Assembly (NCBI GenBank): GCA_007693965.1
Contig: RECQ01000054.1
Span: 1 to 64,000 of the forward strand
From: Phycisphaeraceae bacterium
GTDB taxonomy: Bacteria; Planctomycetota; Phycisphaerae; Phycisphaerales; UBA1924
Direction of reading: 5' to 3'
Length of the DNA: 64,000 nt
Part shown: positions 1 to 6,918 of the stretch, piece by piece
Layout of the letters: each line of letters begins with the position of its first letter
Position numbering within the stretch: the stretch's first letter is position 1
Program-made: the position numbers and the translations under genes
Notes under the pieces: model-generated
Told to the model about the DNA's origin: nothing
The model's database searches: none
What the model saw: only the letters and a program-made list of their open reading frames with translations

Positions 1-79
1 TCACCCGCTCACCCGCTCACCCGCTCACCCGCTCACCCGCTCACCCGCTCACCCGTTCACCCGCTCACCCGCTCACCCC
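1..79. repeat. Tandem octamer array TCACCCGC
   Basis: About nine head-to-tail copies of the octamer TCACCCGC, with one variant (TCACCCGT), run from the window edge up to the stop codon of the next gene. The array may continue to the left. On the minus strand it is the immediate 3' flank of the TPR-sulfotransferase gene, whose TGA lies within the last repeats. A short copy of the same octamer occurs at 54309-54330, also just beyond the 3' end of a minus-strand gene. Confidence 0.9.
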
Positions 80-1512
80 ACCCCCAGCGCCTCCTTCAGC
101 GGCCCAAGGTGCTTCTCGTAGTTCCGCCACCGCTCCACGCTTGACGTATAGATCGGCTTGTTCACCTGGTCATAGCTCAGCGTCATGACCGTGCGTTTCT
201 TCTCATAGAACTTCAGGCACGCGTCGTCCCACTCCAGCCCCAGAAACTCGATCAGCTCGCGCGAGATGCGCTCCTGGTCCGCCACCACCTCCTCGTAGCG
301 CACCTCGTAGATGGGCAGGTCCAGCGCGTTCTGCCAGTGGTCCATGATGCGCTCGTGCTGGCGGTAGTAGAGCCCCAGGTGCCGCTGGTCGAAGGCGAAG
401 GCCGCCTTCTCGGGGTTGAACGATTGCATGTAGATCGACAGGCAGTTGTCCATCGGGTCGCGCCGCGTCCGGATCACCCGCGCCTTCGGGAAGATCAGCG
501 ACAGCAGCCCCAGGTCCACCACGTTCGACAGGCTCTTGTTCACCACCCGCGCCGCCCCGCCGCCCAGATTCCTGTAATAGGCGATCGCCTCCCGCGCGTG
601 CCGGTCCAGCTCCTCCTGCCCGAGCTGGGCCAGCCACTGCGGATACTCGTGGAAGGCCCCGAACAGCTTGAAGTCGCCGAACTCGCCCGCCCCGTGCGCC
701 TTCGGGTGGGCGTCGATCACCTGCTCCACCAGCGTCGTCCCCGACCGCGGCATCCCCGCGATGATCACCGGCAGCTCCGACTCCACCCCCGGCCGCGGCG
801 CCTTCGCCAGGTTCTCCCGCGAAAACGTCTCCAGCAGCCGGTCCACATTGCGGACATATTCCTCCGGGTCGAACGCGGCCCCGGCCAGCTCGTTCGACTG
901 CCGGCACGCTGCGAAGGCGTCGTCATACGCCTTCTTCTTGTCCAACGCCTTCACCGACTTGTTCAGCAGCTCGATCCGGTCGCTCCGGTTCAACTCCCCG
1001 CTCTCCAACGCCTCGCCCACGATCCGCAGGGCCTCGTCGTAGTTCTTCGCGCTGGTCTCGATCCGCGCCAGGATGATCGCCAGCGATCCGTTCATCCCGC
1101 CCTTCTCCAGCCGCGGCGCCAGGACGGCGCGGGCCTTGTCCAGGTCCCCGTTCCGTTCGTGGGTGGAGGCCATCAGCGCCAGGGCGTTCTCGTGGTCGGG
1201 GTCGATCTGCAGGGCGGCCTTGCACCGGGCGATCGCCTCCTGCCCTTTGCCCTGGATCTCAGCCACCTGCGCCAGCCGGAACTGGAGCCGGGCGTCCCCC
1301 GGCCGGGCGGCCAGGCACTTCTTAAACAGCTGCTCCGCCTCGTCCTGCACCCCCAACTCGAACATGATCACCCCCAGCGTGTAGATCGCATCGAGGTTCT
1401 TCCGCTCTTTTTTGAGTATGCGGCGGCAGAGGTCGGCCGCCTCGATGAGGTGGCCGCCCCGCTGCAGCTCCTTGACCCGGGTGAGGGGGTGTGCGTTGCC
1501 GATTCCGGCCAT
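73..1512 (-). CDS. TPR-repeat sulfotransferase
   Basis: The protein (479 aa) joins an N-terminal helical TPR region (about residues 15-230) to a C-terminal sulfotransferase domain. The PAPS 5'-phosphosulfate loop GMPRSGTTLVEQ is at about residues 253-264, and a 3'-phosphate-type motif (RVIRTRRDPMDN) follows at about 345-356. Such TPR-sulfotransferases (Sulfotransfer_3 type) transfer sulfate from PAPS to protein or glycan acceptors; the acceptor cannot be read here. No signal peptide is seen. I chose the ATG at 1512 because GGGAG lies 9 nt upstream; an upstream TTG at 1536 is possible. The gene is transcribed leftward, away from the PEP-CTERM-like gene at 1907, and its stop sits in the octamer array. 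Confidence 0.88.
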   Translation of the reverse strand: MAGIGNAHPLTRVKELQRGGHLIEAADLCRRILKKERKNLDAIYTLGVIMFELGVQDEAEQLFKKCLAARPGDARLQFRLAQVAEIQGKGQEAIARCKAALQIDPDHENALALMASTHERNGDLDKARAVLAPRLEKGGMNGSLAIILARIETSAKNYDEALRIVGEALESGELNRSDRIELLNKSVKALDKKKAYDDAFAACRQSNELAGAAFDPEEYVRNVDRLLETFSRENLAKAPRPGVESELPVIIAGMPRSGTTLVEQVIDAHPKAHGAGEFGDFKLFGAFHEYPQWLAQLGQEELDRHAREAIAYYRNLGGGAARVVNKSLSNVVDLGLLSLIFPKARVIRTRRDPMDNCLSIYMQSFNPEKAAFAFDQRHLGLYYRQHERIMDHWQNALDLPIYEVRYEEVVADQERISRELIEFLGLEWDDACLKFYEKKRTVMTLSYDQVNKPIYTSSVERWRNYEKHLGPLKEALGVG

Positions 1513-1906
1513 TGAAAGGCTCCCGTCTGGTGTCAAGTCCGACCTCGGCCCGGAGTATGCCGGCCCACGGCGTGGCGATCATACGCAGGATCGACAGGCG
1601 ACCGAGATGCCGGGGCGCCGCTTCCCGCCCCCGACGAATGCCCCGCAACGACCGATAGGTGCGTTGATCGGGTTTTGAAAGGGGAAGCTGGCTGGCGGGG
1701 CTCGGTTCTTGATACAAGATTCACCTGAAAAATCAGGGTTTCCCCCTTCCATTTTCGGAGGAAGGAGCTATTCTGCAACTGGATCGCTACGCGTCACAGT
1801 CATCGGTAGAGACAGTGCGTCGGTCGCAACACCGGCGCAGCAAGCCTTTCATCATATTGATGAGGGCAATACCACCAGGAGTGGAAGAAAAAGGAGATCT
1901 CAAGTT
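1513..1906. other. Intergenic region between divergent genes (394 bp)
   Basis: I see no credible gene here. The spacer separates the leftward sulfotransferase from the rightward secreted-protein gene and must hold both promoters. A TATTCT at 1769-1774 could be a -10 element for the rightward gene, giving a leader of roughly 130 nt. A small CCTTCC/GGAAGG stem (1745-1765) lies just before it. No clear -35 is visible. Confidence 0.4.
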
Positions 1907-2767
1907 ATGAACCGTATTCTCATTGGCGCCGCCGGCCTTGCGCTCATCGCAGGCACCGCGAACGCCGCCCTCATTGGCATCGACATCCGTGAAGACAAGA
2001 ACCTCACCGATCCTGGCTTCGGCCCCCCCACGTTCCCCGGCGCCGACAACATTCGCGTTTTCAACATGTACGCGATGTTTGACGCCGCGGGCACGCCCAT
2101 CCAGCAGGACCCGAACGCGGTGCTGAACGTTGGTCACATGACCCCCGGCGCTCCCCCCCTCGACGAGGGCTTCGGCATCAACATCGGCGCCAACCCGAAC
2201 GCCACCTTCTATCGCAGCCCGCCCGCAGCGGGTGGCTCAACCACTGGCGCTTTTGATGGCGCCAATCCCGGCGACGGCCGCCGTGATTGGAACACCTTCG
2301 TCAGCATCGGCATCAAGCAATTCAACAGCTACGACGATCCCTCAACGCCTGACGTGGACAACACCAGCGGCGACCCCGACTTCGGTTTCCACACGCAGCG
2401 CGCCATGCCTCTCGAAGATCGTCCCCTGCTTCAGCGGAGTGACTGGATCTCCGGCGGCTGGTTCAACAGCAACGCGCCCAGCTTCCAGGGCAGCGCTCAG
2501 GATCTGGGCGACGGCACCTTCGGCACCTTCCTGGGCCAGTTCTCCGTCATGTTCCCCGACCCGGACGCCGAGCTCGGCAGCCTCGTCGGCCAGAATGAAG
2601 ACGGCGCCTACATCTGGGACGGCGATATCTTCATCGGCGGCCTGCTGATCTTCACGCAGGACCCCGCTGGCGGCGCCATCCAGCACGAGGTCATCTTCAT
2701 CCCCACGCCCGGCGCCCTGGCCGTCTTCGGCCTCGCAGGCCTCGCGGGCCTTCGCCGCCGCCGCTGA
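1907..2767 (+). CDS. Secreted protein with PEP-CTERM-like sorting tail
   Basis: The 286-aa product begins with a signal peptide (residues 1-20, ending TANA). It ends with a planctomycete-style sorting signal: PTPGA, a hydrophobic segment (VFGLAGLAGL) and RRRR at the extreme C terminus. In the PEP-CTERM/exosortase family such tails direct processing and surface anchoring. The body is rich in Gly, Asp and Asn and has no domain I recognise. The ATG at 1907 is chosen because AAGGAG lies 10 nt upstream and the signal peptide starts there; the open frame extends further upstream without a better start. The next gene (3119) is a paralogue: both share G[IV]D[IL]R near the mature N terminus, GH[MV]T, and WN[TS]F[VI][ST]IG. 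A strong terminator follows at 2882, so the two are probably transcribed separately. Confidence 0.85.
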   Translation: MNRILIGAAGLALIAGTANAALIGIDIREDKNLTDPGFGPPTFPGADNIRVFNMYAMFDAAGTPIQQDPNAVLNVGHMTPGAPPLDEGFGINIGANPNATFYRSPPAAGGSTTGAFDGANPGDGRRDWNTFVSIGIKQFNSYDDPSTPDVDNTSGDPDFGFHTQRAMPLEDRPLLQRSDWISGGWFNSNAPSFQGSAQDLGDGTFGTFLGQFSVMFPDPDAELGSLVGQNEDGAYIWDGDIFIGGLLIFTQDPAGGAIQHEVIFIPTPGALAVFGLAGLAGLRRRR

Positions 2768-3118
2768 TTCAGCAGGCAAGATCATCCCGCGTACGATGCG
2801 CCGCATCGCGCACGGTGACAACGCTCTGAACTGAAGAGCGAACGCCGGCGCACGCAGCGCCGACAGAAGGCGACAACTCTCACATCGGCGGACCCATGGT
2901 CCGCCGATGTTTTTTCTGCGCCCATGGGCGCCGTGTGCAAGCGCATGGCGCGTTCATGCGAGTGCGTTTTTTTTCACCCGTTCCGCATTTTTCATCTGGA
3001 CACGGCGGGACGAACTGCTAATGTATGGTCTGCATAGGGTATGTATGTCCCATGGAGTCAGCTTCACGCCCCGCACAGGTGATGAAGCACAAAATCACAG
3101 GGAAAAGGGAGAGATCAA
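2768..3118. other. Intergenic region between paralogous secreted-protein genes (351 bp)
   Basis: The spacer holds the terminator at 2882-2915 and then the promoter and leader of the next gene. A T-rich, less GC-rich stretch (about 2960-3060) is the likely promoter area, but no convincing -35/-10 pair can be assigned. I see no other gene in it. Confidence 0.4.
2882..2915 (+). terminator. Intrinsic terminator after the first PEP-CTERM-like gene
   Basis: A perfect 13-bp stem (2882-2894 with 2898-2910) closes a 3-nt loop and runs into six T residues (2910-2915). This is a textbook rho-independent terminator on the plus strand, 115 bp beyond the stop codon at 2767. Confidence 0.93.
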
Positions 3119-3874
3119 ATGTTTCGCGCTCTATCGGTTTGCAGCGCTCTCGCGCTCAGCAGCGCGGTCGCATCCGCGAATTTCCTTGGTGTGGATCTTC
3201 GCACCAACGCCTTCTGGAATGATTCCGCCACCACCGCCATCGACGATGGCAACGACTACAACGTCGTTCGCATGTTCGCCGTCTTCGAGACGTCGTCTAC
3301 TGTGAACGTCGTCGGCCACGTGACCGGCGCCGAGATCGGCGGCTTCGGCGTCGCCGACATGGGTGGCTCCTTCTTCCGCGCCCCTGGTACGGCGCCGACG
3401 GCCCCCAATGAGGGGCTCTTCGGTGTCGCCCCCGCGTTGGAGTGGAACTCGTTCATCACCATCGGTCTGCTGAGCGTCCCCTCTGACGGCACCATCGACC
3501 GAACCGCCACCACCGACAGCTTCCAGTTCGTCGACACCACGATGGACGGCGAGCGCGACTTCGTCGCCGGCGACTGGTTCAACTCCAGCCCCGGTTCGAA
3601 CCAGGGCGTGACCACGTTCAACGAGTCCACCGGCAACTACGAGCTGCTGCTGGGCCAGTTCACCATCCGCAACCTGCCCTACGGCTTCTCCACCACCGGC
3701 CCCGCCTCGGTGCTCGAGAACCTCGCCTTCAGCGGCGAGCTGACGATCTTCGAGCAGGAGGACGCCGGCAAAATCGCCGAGCATGGCATTCAGTTCATCG
3801 CCATCCCCGCGCCCGGCGCCATCGCGCTCTTCGGCCTCGCCGGCCTCGCCGGCGTCCGCCGCCGCCGCGCCTGA
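3119..3874 (+). CDS. Secreted protein with PEP-CTERM-like sorting tail (paralogue)
   Basis: The 251-aa product has a signal peptide (about residues 1-20, ending VASA) and the tail PAPGA, hydrophobic segment (IALFGLAGLAGV), RRRRA. It is a shorter paralogue of the protein at 1907: the mature region opens with FLGVDLRTN and carries NVVRMFAVF, GHVTGAE and WNSFITIG at matching places. The ATG at 3119 is preceded by AAGGGAG with suitable spacing. A hairpin with a weak T-run follows at 3909. The function is unknown; the sorting tail and the tandem duplication suggest a surface or extracellular structural protein. Confidence 0.85.
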   Translation: MFRALSVCSALALSSAVASANFLGVDLRTNAFWNDSATTAIDDGNDYNVVRMFAVFETSSTVNVVGHVTGAEIGGFGVADMGGSFFRAPGTAPTAPNEGLFGVAPALEWNSFITIGLLSVPSDGTIDRTATTDSFQFVDTTMDGERDFVAGDWFNSSPGSNQGVTTFNESTGNYELLLGQFTIRNLPYGFSTTGPASVLENLAFSGELTIFEQEDAGKIAEHGIQFIAIPAPGAIALFGLAGLAGVRRRRA

Positions 3875-3908
3875 TCCGGACGCGACGACATCAGAACGCA
3901 TGAGACGG

Positions 3909-3942
3909 ATCGGCGGGCCCCTCGGGGCTCGCCGATTCTGTT
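3909..3942 (+). terminator. Probable terminator after the second PEP-CTERM-like gene
   Basis: A 13-bp stem (3909-3921 with 3924-3936, one G-U pair) is followed by the poor T-run TTCTGTT. Its place 35 bp after the stop codon and its likeness to the hairpin at 2882 support the call, although the T-run is weak. Confidence 0.6.
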
Positions 3943-3991
3943 ATTGGGCAATGGGCAATGGGCAATGGGCAATGGGGAATGGGGAATGGGG
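3943..3991. repeat. Heptamer array CAATGGG
   Basis: About seven tandem copies of the heptamer CAATGGG, with GAATGGG variants at the right end. The same heptamer family recurs at 19433, 19571 and 22474-22561. It lies just downstream of the preceding terminator and 19 bp before the double-hairpin element at 4011. Confidence 0.92.
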
Positions 3992-4010
3992 AGGGGGACT
4001 GAGGATGGGC

Positions 4011-4086
4011 GCCGTGGCATAGCGTCTTCGCTTTGCCACGCCGAACTTCCACACGCGTGGCAAGGCCGCGGCGGCCATGCCACGGC
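4011..4086. repeat. Double-hairpin dispersed element, copy A
   Basis: This 76-bp element is bounded by GCCGTGG (4011-4017) and CCACGGC (4080-4086). It contains two hairpins: GTGGCA/TGCCAC with an inner AGCG/CGCT stem (4014-4039), and GTGGCA/TGCCAC with an inner GGCCG/CGGCC stem (4057-4083). The reverse complement of 34456-34534 aligns to it along its whole length, with differences that mostly keep the stems paired. It lies between two convergent genes. It resembles REP/MITE-type non-coding elements; no transposase is present. Confidence 0.85.
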
Positions 4087-4115
4087 ACCCGCACCCTCCC
4101 CACGGCGGAGTGGAT

Positions 4116-4637
4116 TCAGAAATCCACCTGCACGCCGCTGAGGCGCAGCAGTGTGCGGAAGCCCTCGCCGAAGACGAAGTTGTGCTCGGGGAAGGCCAGC
4201 CCGGCGCTGTTGCGGTCGATGTGGCTGAACATCAGGTCGATGCGCCCGATGGTCATGGGCTCGGTCCCCGGGGCGGGGCTGAGCAGCTCGACCTCGCCGG
4301 TGGTGGCGGCGCCGGCGTCGTCCAGGTGGGTGAGGTTGGCGGTGTAGCGGAGGGTGTCGCCGGGGGAGGCGTCCGCATCGAGCTCGACCCGCCCGATCTT
4401 GGCGAGGATGACCTTCTCATCGAAGCCCCCGGCGTGGCCAACCAGGATGCCGGAGGACTGGGCCATCCCCTCGATGATCAGCGGCGCCGGCATGACGGGC
4501 AGCGCGGCGAGGCCCGCCTCGTCGTCGGCCGCGAAGTGCTCGTGCATGTGATCCTCAGAAAGGCTCACATGCTTGACAGCCACCAGCCGCTCACGCGGGG
4601 TCAACTCGACGATGCGATCGATCCAGAGCCATCGCAC
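4116..4637 (-). CDS. FabZ-like hotdog dehydratase (divergent active-site loop)
   Basis: The 173-aa protein belongs to the FabA/FabZ hotdog group. The catalytic pair is recognisable as His34 (HEHF) and Glu56 (IIEGMAQ). However, the loop between them, normally HFPxxPVxPG, is expanded (HFAADDEAGLAALPVMPAP). Family members dehydrate 3-hydroxyacyl-ACP. It is the last gene of a leftward set of FabZ-like dehydratase (5726), acyl carrier protein (5084) and this gene, 54 bp after the ACP. The start is a GTG with GGAG upstream. No ketosynthase or reductase is adjacent, so the acyl pathway served is unknown. Confidence 0.78.
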   Translation of the reverse strand: MRWLWIDRIVELTPRERLVAVKHVSLSEDHMHEHFAADDEAGLAALPVMPAPLIIEGMAQSSGILVGHAGGFDEKVILAKIGRVELDADASPGDTLRYTANLTHLDDAGAATTGEVELLSPAPGTEPMTIGRIDLMFSHIDRNSAGLAFPEHNFVFGEGFRTLLRLSGVQVDF

Positions 4638-4691
4638 GGATGGGAGCTCCGAGTGGGTGCGGGATTCGAAAGTGGGGGGCGTCGCGGGCGA

Positions 4692-5084
4692 TCAGGTTGA
4701 GGCGCTTTCCAGTTTGCGCTCGACGAAGCGGACCAGCGTATCGACGGTGAAGATCTCGCCGATGCGGCCCAGCTCGGGGTCCTGCTCGAAGGAGGTGAAG
4801 TCCACGTGGGGCAGGCGCTCCTTGAGGGCGGCGATGCCGACAGGGGTGATCCGCCCGTCCTGCACGTAGGTGGGGTCCTGGGCGACGTTCTCGGGGAAGA
4901 GCTCGCCCTGGGCGATCTTGAAGCCGAAGGCCTGCTCGAGCTTGAAGACGATGTCGAGGAAGTCGATGGACTCGGCGCCGAGATCGGCGGTGAGACTCGC
5001 CTCGGGCGTGACCTCGTCGTCGTCGACGCCCAGCGCGTCCACCAGCACCTCCTGGACCTTCTCGAACACCTCATCGCGTGTCAT
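4692..5084 (-). CDS. Acyl carrier protein with an internal insertion
   Basis: Residues 1-50 are a typical ACP N-terminal half, with the phosphopantetheine site DLGAESIDF (Ser39) followed by helix II (LDIVFKLEQAFGF). The C-terminal helix (IFTVDTLVRFVERKL) is also recognisable. Between them about 45 extra residues are inserted, making 130 aa against the usual 75-85. The insertion contains GELFPENVAQDP and a segment ending in HVDF. From memory, similar long ACPs occur in other planctomycetes, but I cannot verify that here. The gene lies between two hotdog dehydratase genes on the same strand and presumably carries their substrate. Confidence 0.88.
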   Translation of the reverse strand: MTRDEVFEKVQEVLVDALGVDDDEVTPEASLTADLGAESIDFLDIVFKLEQAFGFKIAQGELFPENVAQDPTYVQDGRITPVGIAALKERLPHVDFTSFEQDPELGRIGEIFTVDTLVRFVERKLESAST

Positions 5085-5225
5085 GCGTGCTTCCTTCGCT
5101 TCGTGAGCTGATTGCGGTTCAGTTCGCCGCGGCTGCTGCGGCGGTGGCCTGCCCGTCCGGCGGCCTGCGGGCAGCGCCGAACTGGCCGGGGAGGGGGGAC
5201 GGAAAGTTTCCGATCGGGAAGAGTA

Positions 5226-5726
5226 TCACGGAAGGCGTCCGGCGTCGCCAGTCCGGGCTGTGTTCACCGGGGCGTCGGCGAGGCGGGCCTCGCGCCCGAA
5301 ACGGACCGGCCGCATGCTGAATCGTCCGAAGACGGCGGCCCGGGCGGAGGCGTCGGGCGCTGGGGCGGGGTCGACATCGGCTTCGAGCACGTGGCCGATG
5401 CCTCGGAGGGTGTAGGCGCCGGAATCATCCGCTTCGCCATCGCCGAGGAGCATGACCTCGATGCGGAGCGTGTGCCCCGGGCGGACCATGGCGCCGAACT
5501 TGACGGCGCGGACGCGTCCCAGGACGAGGCGGGCGTGGTCGGGATCGCGCCGGGTGAGCAGGCGCCGGGCCGACTCGGTCATGGCCTCGAGCATCATGAC
5601 GCCGGGGAGGACGGGGAACGTGGGGAAATGGTCGCGCAGGTATTCATCGGCATCGGTGATGCGCTTGACGGCGACGATGCGATCGTCGGCGATCTGGATG
5701 ACCGAGTCGATTGCGTTGAGGTTCAC
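5226..5726 (-). CDS. fabZ: 3-hydroxyacyl-ACP dehydratase (FabZ family)
   Basis: This 166-aa hotdog protein has the classic FabZ active-site segment DHFPTFPVLPGVMMLEAM, with His33 and Glu47. It would dehydrate 3-hydroxyacyl-ACP to enoyl-ACP. It heads a leftward set with the ACP (gap 141 bp) and a second, divergent dehydratase. The open frame runs far upstream, but the GTG at 5726 fits the family start; GAGAG lies just before it and TATCCT lies 9 nt upstream. It is divergent from purM, only 55 bp away. Whether it serves general fatty-acid synthesis or a special acyl pathway cannot be told. Confidence 0.85.
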   Translation of the reverse strand: MNLNAIDSVIQIADDRIVAVKRITDADEYLRDHFPTFPVLPGVMMLEAMTESARRLLTRRDPDHARLVLGRVRAVKFGAMVRPGHTLRIEVMLLGDGEADDSGAYTLRGIGHVLEADVDPAPAPDASARAAVFGRFSMRPVRFGREARLADAPVNTARTGDAGRLP

Positions 5727-5735
5727 AGGGCTCTC

Positions 5736-5741
5736 AGGATA
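5736..5741 (-). promoter_or_regulatory. Candidate -10 (TATCCT) for fabZ-like gene
   Basis: On the minus strand TATCCT lies 9 nt before the GTG start at 5726. It fits the TANNNT pattern seen before several genes in this window, and implies a leaderless or nearly leaderless transcript. Confidence 0.5.
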
Positions 5742-5768
5742 GCGTCGCCGCGGCGTGGCGCGGGCGGG

Positions 5769-5774
5769 TATGCT
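5769..5774 (+). promoter_or_regulatory. Candidate -10 (TATGCT) for purM
   Basis: TATGCT lies 7 nt before the ATG at 5782 and there is no Shine-Dalgarno sequence. This spacing suggests that transcription starts at or very near the start codon. It also favours 5782 over the upstream candidates. Confidence 0.5.
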
Positions 5775-5781
5775 CTCGGCG

Positions 5782-6909
5782 ATGCCGCCAGCACGCGAAG
5801 CGAAGGAGAAATCCGGCACGAAGAGCCGCCGTTCCGGAGATGGGCTCACGTATGCGTCCTCGGGGGTGTCGATCGAGCAGGGCGACCGGTTCGTCTCGAT
5901 GATCCAGTCGCTGATGCGTCGGACGCACGGGCAGCGGGTGATCAATATCCCCGGCGGCTTCGCGGGGATGTTCCGGCTGGATTACAACGAAAAGCTCTTC
6001 AAACGCAATTACCGCGACCCGGTGCTGGTGGCCTGCGCCGACGGCGTGGGGACCAAGGTCAAGCTCGCATCGGCGGCGGGGAAGTTCGACACCATCGGGA
6101 TCGACCTGGTGGCGATGAACGTGAATGACCTGATCGTGCAGGGCGCCGAGCCGCTGTTTTTTCTGGATTACATCGCGGTGCACAGCGTCGACCCCGAATG
6201 GCTCATGGAGATCATGAAGGGGATCGGCGAGGCGTGCTCGCAGTCGGACGCGGCCCTGCTCGGAGGCGAGACGGCGGAGATGCCCGATGTGTATGCCGAG
6301 GGCGAGTTCGACCTCGCGGGATTTTCCGTGGGTGTGGTGGAGCTGAGCCGGGCGATGGATTCGACGCGCGTCGAGGCGGGGGATGTGGTGCTGGGTCTGG
6401 CCTCGGACGGCCTGCACAGCAACGGGTTCTCACTGGTGCGGGCGGTGATCGACCACGCCGGGCTCGACCTGTCGCAGCGCTATGACGAGCTGGACCCGCA
6501 GCGCACGCTCGGCGAAGTGCTGCTGACGCCCACGCGGCTCTACGCCCGCCCTGTGGTGAAGGTGCAGCGGGGCTACAAGGTGAAGAAGGTCGTGGCGGGG
6601 ATGGCCCACATCACCGGGGGCGGGCTGGCGGGGAACCTCTCACGGGCGCTGCACGAGGGCGTGGACGCGGTGATCGACCAGAGCGCGTGGGAGGCGGCGC
6701 CGGTCTTCGGGTTCCTGCAGCGGCACGGGAAGATCGACGACGAGGAGATGGGCCGCGTCTTCAACATGGGGATCGGCTATTGCATGATCGTGCGCCCCAC
6801 GTTCGCATCGTCGATCCGTGAGAAGCTGGAGAAGTCGGGCGAGCGCGTGAGCGTGATCGGCGAGATCGTGAAGGGATCGGGGCGCGTGAAGATGAAACGC
6901 CGCGGCTGA
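5782..6909 (+). CDS. purM: Phosphoribosylformylglycinamidine cyclo-ligase
   Basis: PurM makes aminoimidazole ribonucleotide in purine synthesis, using ATP to close the ring of FGAM. The family signatures are present: LTYASSGVSIEQGDRF near the N terminus, ACADGVGTKVKLA, GGETAEMPD, and GMAHITGGGL near residue 275. At 375 aa it is about 30 residues longer than E. coli PurM, mostly as a basic N-terminal extension. Start choice is uncertain (5755 GTG, 5770 ATG, 5782 ATG). I chose 5782 because a TATGCT box lies 7 nt upstream. It is monocistronic, since the next gene is convergent after 9 bp. No other pur gene is nearby. Confidence 0.95.
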   Translation: MPPAREAKEKSGTKSRRSGDGLTYASSGVSIEQGDRFVSMIQSLMRRTHGQRVINIPGGFAGMFRLDYNEKLFKRNYRDPVLVACADGVGTKVKLASAAGKFDTIGIDLVAMNVNDLIVQGAEPLFFLDYIAVHSVDPEWLMEIMKGIGEACSQSDAALLGGETAEMPDVYAEGEFDLAGFSVGVVELSRAMDSTRVEAGDVVLGLASDGLHSNGFSLVRAVIDHAGLDLSQRYDELDPQRTLGEVLLTPTRLYARPVVKVQRGYKVKKVVAGMAHITGGGLAGNLSRALHEGVDAVIDQSAWEAAPVFGFLQRHGKIDDEEMGRVFNMGIGYCMIVRPTFASSIREKLEKSGERVSVIGEIVKGSGRVKMKRRG

Positions 6910-6918
6910 CGGACGCGT

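Noticed and set aside
1-79. CRISPR array at the left edge
   Set aside because: The repeats are 8 bp and contiguous, with no spacers of unique sequence. No cas genes are in the window.
337-1515. A 392-codon open frame on the plus strand opposite the sulfotransferase gene
   Set aside because: The translation is rich in Arg, Pro, His and Val without any domain, as expected of the complement of a GC-rich gene. The minus-strand frame has clear sulfotransferase motifs.
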